In this document: positions 1-8,187 of the stretch, piece after piece
Layout of the letters: the number at the start of each line of letters is the position of its first letter
How positions within the stretch are numbered: position 1 is the first letter of the stretch
DNA from: Alteribacter populi
GTDB lineage: Bacteria > Bacillota > Bacilli > Bacillales > Salisediminibacteriaceae
Direction: 5' to 3'
Length of the DNA: 64,000 bases
NCBI RefSeq assembly: GCF_002352765.1
Contig: NZ_KZ293963.1
Coordinates: 332,368-396,367 of the forward strand
The notes under the pieces: generated by a model
The model's database searches: none
The model's input: only the letters and a program-made list of their open reading frames with translations
Told to the model about the DNA's origin: nothing
Position numbers and translations under genes: made by a program

Positions 1-174
1 GCTGCAGTTACGTATGGCCATTTTTTAAATCGTATGAAGCGAGGCGAGCTTACGCGTATTCTCGTAGTCGCAACTGGAGCCTTATTATCTCCATTGACAT
101 TCCAACAGAATGAATCGATTCCTTGTATTGCACATGCAGTATCGATTGAGGCAGGAGGGAACAACAGCCAATGA
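1..174 (+). CDS. spoVAD: Stage V sporulation protein AD, C-terminal end (partial)
   Basis: The window opens inside this gene; 57 codons are visible in frame 1, ending in TGA at 172-174. The C-terminus reads ..ILVVATGALLSPLTFQQ.. and ..IPCIAHAVSIE.., the typical thiolase-like end of SpoVAD. In the family this protein works with the SpoVAC/SpoVAE membrane proteins in Ca-dipicolinate movement across the spore inner membrane. The stop overlaps the start of spoVAE, so the two are probably translationally coupled. The 5' part lies outside the window. Because the next genes encode DUF1657 and DUF421 proteins instead of SpoVAEa/AF, I infer a second, accessory spoVA operon. Confidence 0.93.
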   Translation, partial: AAVTYGHFLNRMKRGELTRILVVATGALLSPLTFQQNESIPCIAHAVSIEAGGNNSQ

Positions 175-524
175 TGACTTTTGTCTGGGCGTTTATAGTA
201 GGGGGATTGATTTGTGTAATCGGCCAAATAATGATGGATGTAGGTAAATTAACACCTGCTCATACAATGAGTGCGCTCGTTGTTAGTGGTGCTGTTTTAG
301 ACGGAGTCGGACTTTATGAACCGTTGATTGATTTTGCTGGAGCAGGTGCAACAGTGCCGATCACAAGTTTTGGGAACTCCCTCGTTCACGGAGCGATAGC
401 GGAGGCAGAACAGAACGGGTTGATTGGAATTGTAACAGGGATCTTTGAGGTGACCAGTGCGGGGATATCTTCAGCGATTATTTTTGGATTCATTGCAGCT
501 CTAATTTTCAAACCAAAAGGGTAG
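171..524 (+). CDS. spoVAE: Stage V sporulation protein AE (SpoVAEb type)
   Basis: A 117-residue integral membrane protein with the family hallmarks near the N-terminus (GGLICVIGQIMMDVGKLTPAHTM) followed by ATVPITSFGNSLVHGA and ending FKPKG; full length for SpoVAEb. It is predicted to sit in the spore inner membrane and act with SpoVAC/AD in dipicolinate transport. Start ATG 171 or 174: ATGATG directly overlaps the spoVAD stop. No SpoVAEa or SpoVAF gene follows, in contrast to the main spoVA operon of B. subtilis. Instead there is a DUF1657 gene 90 bp downstream. Confidence 0.93.
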   Translation: MMTFVWAFIVGGLICVIGQIMMDVGKLTPAHTMSALVVSGAVLDGVGLYEPLIDFAGAGATVPITSFGNSLVHGAIAEAEQNGLIGIVTGIFEVTSAGISSAIIFGFIAALIFKPKG

Positions 525-582
525 TAAGCATCCGCTTGCCTAACGCTCAAAAAACAAATAGCAACAATCTTTTTTAAAAGAG
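525..582 (+). repeat. Half copy of the GCAACAA palindromic repeat
   Basis: The spoVAE-DUF1657 gap holds CTCAAAAAACAAATAGCAAC and the following AATCTTTTTT-AAAAGAG. This is almost identical to the right half of the complete palindrome at 47942-48008. Only the right arm is present. It lies inside a probable operon. Confidence 0.6.
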
Positions 583-614
583 AAAATGTCTAATAAAGTG
601 AAGGAGGAAGACCC

Positions 615-818
615 ATGACAGTTGCGTCACAAGTCAAACAATGTTTAGCATCCTTACAATCACTGGAAGCTGGATTTAATCAATTGCAAACAGAAACCAA
701 GGATGAGGAAGCTCATGATGTTTTTCGAAAAGCGGCCTTAAAAATAAGAACAGTTGCACAAGACGTAGAAAAAAGAGTATATCAACTGGAAATTGAAGAA
801 CCTCAATATAAAAATTAA
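615..818 (+). CDS. DUF1657 domain protein
   Basis: A small soluble 67-residue protein with no signal peptide. Its beginning MTVASQVKQCLASLQSLEAG and its end QLEIEEPQYK match the DUF1657 family as I know it; that family is linked to accessory spoVA operons in Bacillales. The ATG is preceded by a strong GAAGGAGG (spacing about 8). It lies between spoVAE and a DUF421/DUF1657 protein in the same direction, consistent with a sporulation operon. Biochemical function is unknown. A related DUF1657-like stretch forms the C-terminus of the next protein. Confidence 0.8.
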   Translation: MTVASQVKQCLASLQSLEAGFNQLQTETKDEEAHDVFRKAALKIRTVAQDVEKRVYQLEIEEPQYKN

Positions 819-836
819 CAGAAAGAAGGGTAAAAC

Positions 837-1697
837 ATGCCAGGGTGGTTAGAAGTAACGATACGTACCGTAAGTGCTCTAGTATTAATTCTTGCTTCAG
901 CTAGACTGCTGGTTCGAAAAAACTTGCAGCACATGACTCAGACTGAATTTATCGTGATGGCATTTTTTGGAGCGATGTTAGGTATTGGCGCTGTTAATCT
1001 GGCCATTCCAATTGTCTTTCCTTTACTTGGTTTTTTTATTGCCACGCTTATCTTGTACTCCTTACAATTAGTAAAGCTAAAAAGCCGAACGGTACGCTTT
1101 TGGCTTCAAGCACAGCCTGTTCCAGTTATTAAAAACGGAAAGGTACTTGAAGAAGAATTAAAAAAACAACGCCTTTCAAGTGATGATTTGGAAACTGAAT
1201 TACGTAGAAAAGGAATTTTTCAAGTTCAAGATGTAGAGTTTGCCATGCTGGAGGAGACGGGAGAGATTGATGCGCTTTTGAAAAAGGATAAGCAGCCAAT
1301 CACTCCTAAAGATATGAGCATTCAAGTAGGAAACGTCAAAGAAACAGAAACCGTTATACGAGATGGAAAAATTCAAGATGAACCATTAAACCGATTAGGT
1401 TTTTCACGGCGCTGGTTAGAGGAGAAAATTACCCAAAAGGATTATACGATTGATAATGTCTTTTTAGCGCAAGTTGATAGGGATGGACAATTATATACAG
1501 ATGTGTATGATGATCAGCTTAAACAATCTCCACCTACTGAAAAACAGGCACTTTATACGACGCTAAAAAAAGTACAAGCTGATATGCAATCATTTTCGTT
1601 GCAAACAGAAAATACCCAAGCGAAGCAGATGTATGCCGTGCATGCACAAGAGCTGGCAGAACTTGAACAGAATGTTAAACCGTATTTACTTGACTAA
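837..1697 (+). CDS. DUF421 (YetF-type) membrane protein fused to a C-terminal DUF1657-like domain (2Duf type)
   Basis: A 286-residue protein. Residues about 5-85 hold three hydrophobic segments typical of DUF421/YetF. Residues about 90-215 form the cytoplasmic YetF domain, with the characteristic ELRRKGIFQVQDVEFAMLE and GFSRRWLEEK stretches. Residues about 228-280 (LYTTLKKVQADMQSFSLQTE onward) resemble the separate DUF1657 protein at 615-818. This DUF421+DUF1657 architecture is that of the 2Duf protein of spoVA-2mob-type operons, linked in other bacilli to spore wet-heat resistance and inner-membrane permeability (family knowledge). RBS AGAAGGG precedes ATG 837. The stop overlaps by 4 bp the 3' end of the convergent DUF421 gene. 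Confidence 0.8.
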   Translation: MPGWLEVTIRTVSALVLILASARLLVRKNLQHMTQTEFIVMAFFGAMLGIGAVNLAIPIVFPLLGFFIATLILYSLQLVKLKSRTVRFWLQAQPVPVIKNGKVLEEELKKQRLSSDDLETELRRKGIFQVQDVEFAMLEETGEIDALLKKDKQPITPKDMSIQVGNVKETETVIRDGKIQDEPLNRLGFSRRWLEEKITQKDYTIDNVFLAQVDRDGQLYTDVYDDQLKQSPPTEKQALYTTLKKVQADMQSFSLQTENTQAKQMYAVHAQELAELEQNVKPYLLD

Positions 1698-2467
1698 TGA
1701 TAAAAGAGAGGACCTTCAGCTGAATAAGATCGTTCAGAAATATAAAGCTCTTTTTTATCATTTACACTTGCGAAAAAAACATTGTTCACGTTTTGGATAC
1801 CTTGCTTTTGAAGTTCACCATGTAACCATTTGAGGTCAAGCCCCAAATTGTTTAAAACTGAAGAGTAGATTGTACCTTCCAGAATCACTGGGTATGCAAT
1901 ACCTGGTGATTTTTTTGTTAGTTGCAAATCCTCTATTGTTACGTTTGCTTTTTCATGCTTTAGATGCAATGAGAGCGTACCGTTTCCTTCAACAATTGCT
2001 ACCTCAACATCTGCTACATCAAATACATCTTTTTCTCGAAGCATTTGCAAAAGGTTGTCTACAGAATAGCGAATCTTTTTCAAATTACGAGAGAGAATTT
2101 TTCCATTATGAACAACAATCGTTGGTTCAAACGTCATGATTTTACCGATCTTCCTATTTTTGATCATGAGGTAAGCTGAACATCGTTGCAATAACGTGAT
2201 CGCTAATATTGCCACTACAGTATGAATGTGATGGACTTTAGGGTCAGCAATATCGGCTCCAGTGACAGAAGCGAGTGTCATAATGATTAAAAAATCAAAA
2301 ACTGGAAGATTACCTATTGCTCTTTTTCCCATAAAAAGCGTAATCGTTAACAATAAAGGTAAAATGGTACCTACCCGAAAAAGTATTATTAACAATTCCT
2401 GAGGAAGGGTCATAAAGAAAGCAGCCTCCAATACTAAATCAATACGTCTATTTTCTTCCATTTCCAT
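1694..2467 (-). CDS. DUF421 (YetF family) membrane protein
   Basis: A 257-residue protein from the ATG at 2467 (a second ATG lies at 2461). An upstream extension in the same frame runs into dacB and is unlikely to be coding. It has three N-terminal membrane segments, then MLREKDVFDVADVEVAIVE and LGLDLKWLHGELQKQGI, which parallel the neighbouring DUF421 protein; a DUF1657 tail is absent. It converges tail-to-tail with the 2Duf-type gene (4-bp overlap) and is divergent from dacB, with only 88 bp between starts. Function is unknown; a spore-membrane role is inferred from the neighbours only. RBS is weak. Confidence 0.75.
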   Translation of the reverse strand: MEMEENRRIDLVLEAAFFMTLPQELLIILFRVGTILPLLLTITLFMGKRAIGNLPVFDFLIIMTLASVTGADIADPKVHHIHTVVAILAITLLQRCSAYLMIKNRKIGKIMTFEPTIVVHNGKILSRNLKKIRYSVDNLLQMLREKDVFDVADVEVAIVEGNGTLSLHLKHEKANVTIEDLQLTKKSPGIAYPVILEGTIYSSVLNNLGLDLKWLHGELQKQGIQNVNNVFFASVNDKKELYISERSYSAEGPLFYH

Positions 2468-2494
2468 GTGATTATACTTTTTATATTCTCTAAA

Positions 2495-2522
2495 GCATAT
2501 CGTTTTTGTTTGAGCATAGACT
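2495..2522 (+). promoter_or_regulatory. Predicted sigma-E type promoter for dacB-spmAB
   Basis: The -35 GCATATC (2495-2501) matches 6/7 of KMATATT; a 13-bp spacer follows; the -10 CATAGACT (2515-2522) matches 6/8 of CATACANT. It lies 33 bp before the dacB start. Sigma-E control of dacB is established in B. subtilis. Prediction by eye only. Confidence 0.5.
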
Positions 2523-2555
2523 TGTACAAATGCGCTGATAAGGGACGGGGGTACC

Positions 2556-3713
2556 ATGAAAAAGCAAGCAGTGATTTCACTTATAATTATTTTCCTATTA
2601 CTAACTTTACAAGGTGAAGGATATAGAGTTAAAGCGGTCGACTTCACACAGGGCACCTCTGCAAAAGGCGCCGTATTAATCGAGCAGGAAAGTGGTCGGG
2701 TTTTATACGAAAAGGAAGCTCATACACCGATGCGTATTGCGAGCATTACAAAAATCATGACAGCGATATTAGCAATTGAAGCGGGAAGTCTCGAAGAAAA
2801 AGTTACGGTGTCTTCACGAGCAGAGGGAACAGAGGGGTCCTCTCTTTACTTAAAGGCAGGAGAAAAGTTACCGTTAAAGGATTTAGTTTATGGTCTCATG
2901 CTCCGTTCTGGAAATGACGCAGCCGTGGCCATTGCTGAACAAGTAGGTGGAAGTTTGGAAGGGTTTATTTATTTAATGAATGAAAAAGCCCGGGAAATTG
3001 GAATGAACAATACAATTTTTAATAATCCTCATGGGTTGGATGACCACGAAGATCATTATTCCTCGGCGTATGATATGGCTTTGCTTATGCGCTATGCAAT
3101 GGAAAATGAGACGTTCAGAGAAATATCCTCCACGAAAACATATCGTGCGAGCGAGAGGGAGAATGGGTACCGTGTGTTCAATAATAAGAACCGCCTTCTT
3201 ACCCAGCTATATAAATATTCTACTGGTGGGAAAACCGGTTATACAAAAAGGGCAAAACGAACGCTTGTATCTACTGCTGCCAAAGATGACGTTGAATTAA
3301 TTGCTGTTACGCTAAATGCGGGGAGTGATTGGCACGATCATATGAATTTATTCAACTGGGCTTTTGCCCACTTTAATAAAGTTCAACTGGTGACTGAAGG
3401 GAAAATACAAGAGGTAAATGATCCCTATTATGAAGACAAACTTTATGCATCTCATAACTTTGTGTACCCGTTAAGTGAGGAAGAAGTAGGACAAGTCGAG
3501 CAAAAACTTCTTTTATTAACTCCCCCTGGAGATGATCGATGGTTAGAAAAAGGCCACCCTGATTCTGTTGGAGCGATTCACTTACATTTAAACGATGAGA
3601 AAATCGGTGTCGTACCGTTAACCTTTGAAACAGAAGTAGAACAAAAACGTTCGTTTTTACAAAAGGTATGGGACATTTTTTTCATAATTCATGGAGTGAA
3701 AACCAGTGGTTAA
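2556..3713 (+). CDS. dacB: D-alanyl-D-alanine carboxypeptidase (PBP5*, DacB)
   Basis: A 385-residue penicillin-binding protein with an N-terminal signal peptide (hydrophobic residues about 6-20). The active-site motifs appear in order: SITK (SxxK), RSGND (SxN), and GGKTG (KTG). The C-terminal PBP5_C-like part ends in a hydrophobic segment that may anchor it. It trims the terminal D-Ala of peptidoglycan pentapeptides and in spores regulates cortex cross-linking. I name it dacB rather than dacF because spmA-spmB-rluB-resABC follow exactly as around B. subtilis dacB. The start ATG 2556 follows a G-rich RBS (AGGGACGGGG). The stop overlaps the GTG start of spmA. Confidence 0.93.
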   Translation: MKKQAVISLIIIFLLLTLQGEGYRVKAVDFTQGTSAKGAVLIEQESGRVLYEKEAHTPMRIASITKIMTAILAIEAGSLEEKVTVSSRAEGTEGSSLYLKAGEKLPLKDLVYGLMLRSGNDAAVAIAEQVGGSLEGFIYLMNEKAREIGMNNTIFNNPHGLDDHEDHYSSAYDMALLMRYAMENETFREISSTKTYRASERENGYRVFNNKNRLLTQLYKYSTGGKTGYTKRAKRTLVSTAAKDDVELIAVTLNAGSDWHDHMNLFNWAFAHFNKVQLVTEGKIQEVNDPYYEDKLYASHNFVYPLSEEEVGQVEQKLLLLTPPGDDRWLEKGHPDSVGAIHLHLNDEKIGVVPLTFETEVEQKRSFLQKVWDIFFIIHGVKTSG

Positions 3714-4299
3714 CCTCATTTGGGTAATATTATTTGTCATTGGAATCGCGTTCGCCGCTGTAAATGGAACGATGGAAGAAGTGAATAAAGCGATATTTGA
3801 TGGAGCAAAAGAGGCTGTCACGATCTGTATTGGCTTAATCAGTGTGCTAACGTTTTGGTTAGGGTTAATGAAGGTGGCTGAAAGAGGAGGGATTTTACGT
3901 GGGCTGAGCAGGCTTATGGGTCCTTTTGTTAAACGGCTCTTTCCCGATGTGCCGAAAGATCATCCTGCTATGGGGTATATACTCTCTAATATGAGTGCTA
4001 ATATGTTTGGATTAGGAAATGCAGCTACGCCAATGGGAATTAAGGCAATGGAACAGTTAAAACAACTTAACGGTGGTAAAGATGAAGCGAGTCGTTCAAT
4101 GATTACACTGTTGGCAATTAATACTGCCAGCATTACGTTGATTCCGACGACTGTTATTTCTATAAGGCTGAATTACGGATCAGGTTCACCAACAGAAATT
4201 GTCGGGACAACGATCCTTGCTACAGCTTTTTCAACTACAGGAGCCATTTTGATTGACCGATTCTTTTATTATCGGCGGATGAGAAGGAAAAGGGTGTGA
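3706..4299 (+). CDS. spmA: Spore maturation protein A
   Basis: A 197-residue polytopic membrane protein with a nucleoside-recognition (Gate) domain. Typical stretches are WLGLMKVAERGGI, ILSNMSANMFGLGNAATPMG and INTASITLIPTTVISIR. With SpmB it promotes spore core dehydration during maturation. The GTG start at 3706 lies 8 bp inside the end of dacB with GGAG upstream, indicating coupling. spmB follows after 6 bp. Confidence 0.95.
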   Translation: MVNLIWVILFVIGIAFAAVNGTMEEVNKAIFDGAKEAVTICIGLISVLTFWLGLMKVAERGGILRGLSRLMGPFVKRLFPDVPKDHPAMGYILSNMSANMFGLGNAATPMGIKAMEQLKQLNGGKDEASRSMITLLAINTASITLIPTTVISIRLNYGSGSPTEIVGTTILATAFSTTGAILIDRFFYYRRMRRKRV

Positions 4300-4305
4300 C
4301 ATCCG

Positions 4306-4842
4306 ATGAATTGGATAACGTATTTATCTTTATGGCTGATTCCGTGTTTAATCGGCTTTATTTTAATCGTTGCTACGATAAAAAAAGTACCAACCTATGA
4401 AACGTTTGTTGATGGAGCGAAAGAAGGGGTGAACATGGCCTTTTCGATAATTCCCTATTTGGTTGGTATGCTCGTTGCCATTAGTGTATTTAGGGAGTCC
4501 GGTGCGATGGAGTTTTTTATTGACATGATGAAGCCGTTGTTACATGCTATAGGTATACCAGCTGATATTGTACCATTAGCAATGATCCGCCCTTTGTCAG
4601 GTACAGGAGCTCTGGGGATGACCTCGGACTTAATAGCAACTCATGGTCCTGATTCATTTATCGGAAGACTAGCATCGACTATGCAAGGAAGTACGGACAC
4701 AACGTTTTATGTCTTGACTGTATACTTTGGGGCCGTGGGAATTCGAAAAATGGGAGATGCATTAAAAGTAGGGCTTGCTGCAGACATGATTGGAGTCATA
4801 GCATCTATTGTGATTGTCACAATGGTTTTTGGATCACTCTAA
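4306..4842 (+). CDS. spmB: Spore maturation protein B
   Basis: A 178-residue membrane protein of the Gate-domain family and partner of SpmA. It contains TYETFVDGAKEGVNMAFSII, PLAMIRPLSGTGALGMTSD and QGSTDTTFYVLTVYFG, as in SpmB. It is the last gene of the dacB-spmA-spmB unit and is followed directly by a terminator hairpin at 4855-4884. Start ATG 4306 follows AAGGGTG. Confidence 0.95.
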   Translation: MNWITYLSLWLIPCLIGFILIVATIKKVPTYETFVDGAKEGVNMAFSIIPYLVGMLVAISVFRESGAMEFFIDMMKPLLHAIGIPADIVPLAMIRPLSGTGALGMTSDLIATHGPDSFIGRLASTMQGSTDTTFYVLTVYFGAVGIRKMGDALKVGLAADMIGVIASIVIVTMVFGSL

Positions 4843-4854
4843 TTTTTTACATTT

Positions 4855-4884
4855 ACCAATTCGGTGATACGAGTTGGTTTTTTT
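4855..4884 (+). terminator. Rho-independent terminator after spmB
   Basis: The stem ACCAATTCG/CGAGTTGGT (one G-U pair) with a 6-nt loop is followed by a run of seven T. It closes the dacB-spmAB unit. Confidence 0.8.
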
Positions 4885-5133
4885 ACTGTTAGGAAATTAT
4901 ATTTTGTGTAAGGTTGTGGGTAACTATTTAAGGTTGTAGCGACATCTAGCTCCTTGCACCTTTCTTTATTTGGCTATTTTTGTGGCTTTATAATAAAAGT
5001 CCGTTAAAATAGTATTTTAACGTTGAGACATTTGATAAAAAAAGCTAAAATTAAGGTTTGAAATAGAAAGGGTTACGTCGAGACTAATAATAGAAAAGTG
5101 TGCGAAAAGTATGTTATAGAAGAGGTGGAAGTC

Positions 5134-5853
5134 GTGGAAAGACTACAAAAGGTAATAGCGCAGGCAGGAATTACTTCAAGAAGGAAAGCGGAAACGCTAA
5201 TCGAAGAAGGTCGTGTGCGTGTTAATGGAAAAACGGTGACTGAATTAGGTACAAAAGTAGATGTACATACAGATGATGTTGAAGTGGATGGCGTCCCGAT
5301 CAGCAAAGAAGAGCCTGTTTATTACCTTCTTTATAAACCACAAGGTATTATTTCAAGTGTAGAAGATCACCTTGGTCGAAAAGTAGTAACAGATTTAATT
5401 GAGACAGAGAGTCGAATTTTTCCGATCGGAAGGCTCGATTCAGATACATCCGGGTTACTTTTGCTAACAAATGATGGTGAGTTTGCTAACCTGTTAATGC
5501 ACCCAAAATATCGTATTCATAAAACGTATATTGCAAAAGTTCAAGGCATACCTTCTCGTCAGAAATTGAAACAGCTTGAAAAAGGTATTCATTTAGAAGA
5601 CGGAAAAACTGCACCAGCACGAACGAAATTTATTAAAGGTAATAACCAAAAAGGCACAGCGATCGTGGAATTGACGATTCACGAAGGAAAAAATCGTCAA
5701 GTACGAAGAATGCTTGAAGCAATCGGGCACCCTGTAGACAAGTTGAAGCGCGAGCAATATGGTTTTTTAACGTTAAAAGGATTAAACGCAGGCGAGTATC
5801 GGGAACTAAAGCCTCATGAAGTGAAAAAACTTCGTGAACTCGCCGTCACATAA
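5134..5853 (+). CDS. rluB: 23S rRNA pseudouridine synthase B family (RluB)
   Basis: Starting at GTG 5134 (RBS AGAGGTGG, spacing 5) it encodes 239 residues. The frame stays open 36 bp upstream, but the RBS and family alignment favour 5134. An N-terminal S4 RNA-binding domain (RLQKVIAQAGITSRRKAE) precedes the RsuA/RluB catalytic domain with GRLDSDTSGLLLLTNDG, where the first Asp is the catalytic residue, and GKNRQVRRMLEAIGHPV. It isomerises a uridine in helix 89 of 23S rRNA in the E. coli orthologue. It lies between spmB and resA, as in B. subtilis (ypuL). Confidence 0.92.
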   Translation: MERLQKVIAQAGITSRRKAETLIEEGRVRVNGKTVTELGTKVDVHTDDVEVDGVPISKEEPVYYLLYKPQGIISSVEDHLGRKVVTDLIETESRIFPIGRLDSDTSGLLLLTNDGEFANLLMHPKYRIHKTYIAKVQGIPSRQKLKQLEKGIHLEDGKTAPARTKFIKGNNQKGTAIVELTIHEGKNRQVRRMLEAIGHPVDKLKREQYGFLTLKGLNAGEYRELKPHEVKKLRELAVT

Positions 5854-5982
5854 TGTTCATTCTTTTCGACGGGGATTCACTGTAAACAATCTAGTTGTAA
5901 TGCTAATATGTCAGTAGGCGTTGTTTTTCCAACGACATTCTGTCTTAGCTATAATTATCCATTCGATAAATGGGGGAAAAAA

Positions 5983-6513
5983 ATGAAGAAAAGAAGATTG
6001 CTCATACGATCGGCAATTTTAATTGTAATGACGGTAGCAATAGGGTATACGTTCATTACACATTTTTCTGAAGAAAGAGGTCTCGTAGATGCAGGGGATC
6101 ATGCTCCTGACTTTGCATTAGAGGATATGAATGGAGATCTTGTGCATTTAGAAGAGCTTAAAGGACAAGGCGTTTACTTAACATTTTGGGCTACCTATTG
6201 CACGTATTGCCGGCAAAAAATGGAGTACTTAAAAGATCACTATGATGAATACAAGGATAAAGGCGTTGAAATTATTGCGGTAAACGTGGACGAGTCTTCG
6301 CTTCAAGTTGAGCGTTATATTGACCGTCATGATGTACCTTACCCGAATGTGATTGACCGAGGAATGCTTGTGAGTAATGCTTACGGGATCAGTAACTTGC
6401 CCGCTGTCCTTATAATTGATGAAAACGGTTCGGTTTTAGAAAGACAAATAGGCGGTAAAACCGAAGAACAAGTCCTCACAGCACTGGATAAACTTGTACC
6501 TGATAGTGAGTAG
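5983..6513 (+). CDS. resA: Thiol-disulfide oxidoreductase ResA
   Basis: From ATG 5983 (GGGGGA upstream) it encodes 176 residues: an N-terminal membrane anchor (residues about 7-24) and an extracytoplasmic thioredoxin fold. The active site is CTYC within FWATYCTYCRQK, in place of the CEPC usual in B. subtilis ResA. ResA reduces the haem-binding cysteines of apocytochrome c before haem ligation by ResBC. The upstream in-frame extension to 5908 lacks an RBS. The gap to resB is 9 bp, giving an operon resABC. Confidence 0.93.
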   Translation: MKKRRLLIRSAILIVMTVAIGYTFITHFSEERGLVDAGDHAPDFALEDMNGDLVHLEELKGQGVYLTFWATYCTYCRQKMEYLKDHYDEYKDKGVEIIAVNVDESSLQVERYIDRHDVPYPNVIDRGMLVSNAYGISNLPAVLIIDENGSVLERQIGGKTEEQVLTALDKLVPDSE

Positions 6514-6522
6514 GGGGTCACC

Positions 6523-8187
6523 ATGAAAAAAATCACGTGTGATTGTGGTCACTTAAACAATTATGGCACCTATTTATGCGAATCCTGCGGTAAACCGCTA
6601 AAGGATGAGGCCAAAGGGCTTGCCGATATGCGTTATGAAGGTGTAGCACGACGTTCACAAACCTATAAAAAATCAATAGTAGATAAAATTTGGAACTTTT
6701 TTTCATCTGTGAAAGTTGGCGTTTGGATTATTGTTCTGACGCTTATCGCTTCTTCTGTCGGGACCATTTTCCCTCAAGAAATGTTTATTCCGCCCGGTGA
6801 AGTAGCATCTAATTATTATTTTCAAGAATATGGCACTCTTGGCCAGCTTTATTACCAGCTAGGCTTTCATAACCTATATAGCTCCTGGTGGTACATGCTG
6901 CTAGTTGCAAGTTTAGGTGTGTCGCTTATCATTGCCAGTATTGATCGGTTTTTTCCACTTTACCGGTCTCTCAAAACCCAAAGAGTAACAAAGCATCCTG
7001 GATTTTTAAAAAAGCAGCGGTTATATAAAGCCACTGAGCAAGTTGAGAATCCAGAAGATGAAATCAAAAAAGCTTTTGAGGCCTTGAAAAAGAAAAAATA
7101 TAACATTCGTGAAGAAAACGGAAATTTGTTAGCGGAAAAAGGGCGTTTTTCAAGATGGGGACCTTATGTAAATCATATTGGATTAATTATCTTCCTAATC
7201 GGCGCAATGTTACGTCTGTTTCCCGAGATGTACTTAGACGACCATATTTGGGTTCGAGAAGGTCAAGAAGTAGAAGTAAAAGGGACGAATGGCGAGTACG
7301 CACTCCGGAACGAAGGGTTTCTCGTTGAATTTTATGACGAAGAAGACGAACGCTTCCGTGAAGGATTGGAACAAACTGGTGATCCTGTTGTTAAAACGTA
7401 CCAAACAACGGCGACTCTTTTGAAACAGTCATCTGAAACAATTGGTGCGGGAACTACGCGTGAAGAAGTTAAGAGCCACCAGATTCGTGTTAATGATCCG
7501 ATGTCATTCGAAGGCTATTCCCTTTATCAAGTCGATTATAAGTTGGATGAACTGTCGGGATTCACTTTCGCTCTTGAGCATGATGGAGAACGTGTAGACG
7601 ATATTCAATTTGAGGTCGATTTATATGATCCAGAACCTGTCTATGAATTTGAAAATGGATACAAAGTAGAAATTTATGAATATTTTCCTAACTTTATATT
7701 CAATGAGCAAGACGAACCGGCTTCTTTAAACAAAGTACCTGATAATCCACGCTTCATCTTTGAGGTATTTCCTCCTGACAGTGATGATAGTGAATTAAGC
7801 TTTGTTGGTATTCAATTAAATGAAGCGTTAGAGGAAGACAATGAATACCGTTTGCGAATGGTTGATTTTGACTCTAATCACGTCAGTGCGTTAGCTGTGC
7901 GAAGAGACCGGACGATTCCAATTTTAATAGTAGGCGGTGTGATTTTCATGATTGGTCTAATTCAAGGATCCTACTGGCACCACCGACGAATGTGGATACA
8001 ACAGCGTGAGGGTGACATTTTGATAGCTGGTCATGCGAATAAAAATTGGAATGCTCTTAAAAAAGACTTCGAGTTTTTGTCGGAGCATACTAGTATTCCG
8101 GTACCAGATGATCAAACTGACCAAGATGTAGAAGGTCCAGGTAGCGATAAAGGAGTGAAAGACAATAATGGCTCAACTAAGCAGTAA
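6523..8187 (+). CDS. resB: Cytochrome c biogenesis protein ResB (CcsB type)
   Basis: A 554-residue membrane protein. It begins with a short zinc-ribbon-like module (Cys6, Cys8, Cys19, Cys22), followed by three hydrophobic segments (about residues 65-85, 125-145, 218-235), a large extracytoplasmic domain and a final segment around residues 462-482. With ResC it forms the System II haem transporter and ligase. The GTC-rich RBS region overlaps the resA stop; the 3' end overlaps resC by 20 bp, indicating coupling. Confidence 0.93.
   Translation: MKKITCDCGHLNNYGTYLCESCGKPLKDEAKGLADMRYEGVARRSQTYKKSIVDKIWNFFSSVKVGVWIIVLTLIASSVGTIFPQEMFIPPGEVASNYYFQEYGTLGQLYYQLGFHNLYSSWWYMLLVASLGVSLIIASIDRFFPLYRSLKTQRVTKHPGFLKKQRLYKATEQVENPEDEIKKAFEALKKKKYNIREENGNLLAEKGRFSRWGPYVNHIGLIIFLIGAMLRLFPEMYLDDHIWVREGQEVEVKGTNGEYALRNEGFLVEFYDEEDERFREGLEQTGDPVVKTYQTTATLLKQSSETIGAGTTREEVKSHQIRVNDPMSFEGYSLYQVDYKLDELSGFTFALEHDGERVDDIQFEVDLYDPEPVYEFENGYKVEIYEYFPNFIFNEQDEPASLNKVPDNPRFIFEVFPPDSDDSELSFVGIQLNEALEEDNEYRLRMVDFDSNHVSALAVRRDRTIPILIVGGVIFMIGLIQGSYWHHRRMWIQQREGDILIAGHANKNWNALKKDFEFLSEHTSIPVPDDQTDQDVEGPGSDKGVKDNNGSTKQ

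Noticed and set aside
1870..2139. 89-codon plus-strand frame
   Set aside because: Antisense shadow of the DUF421 gene.
4843..5133. Possible small gene between spmB and rluB
   Set aside because: Only the spmB terminator and AT-rich sequence; no frame with an RBS.
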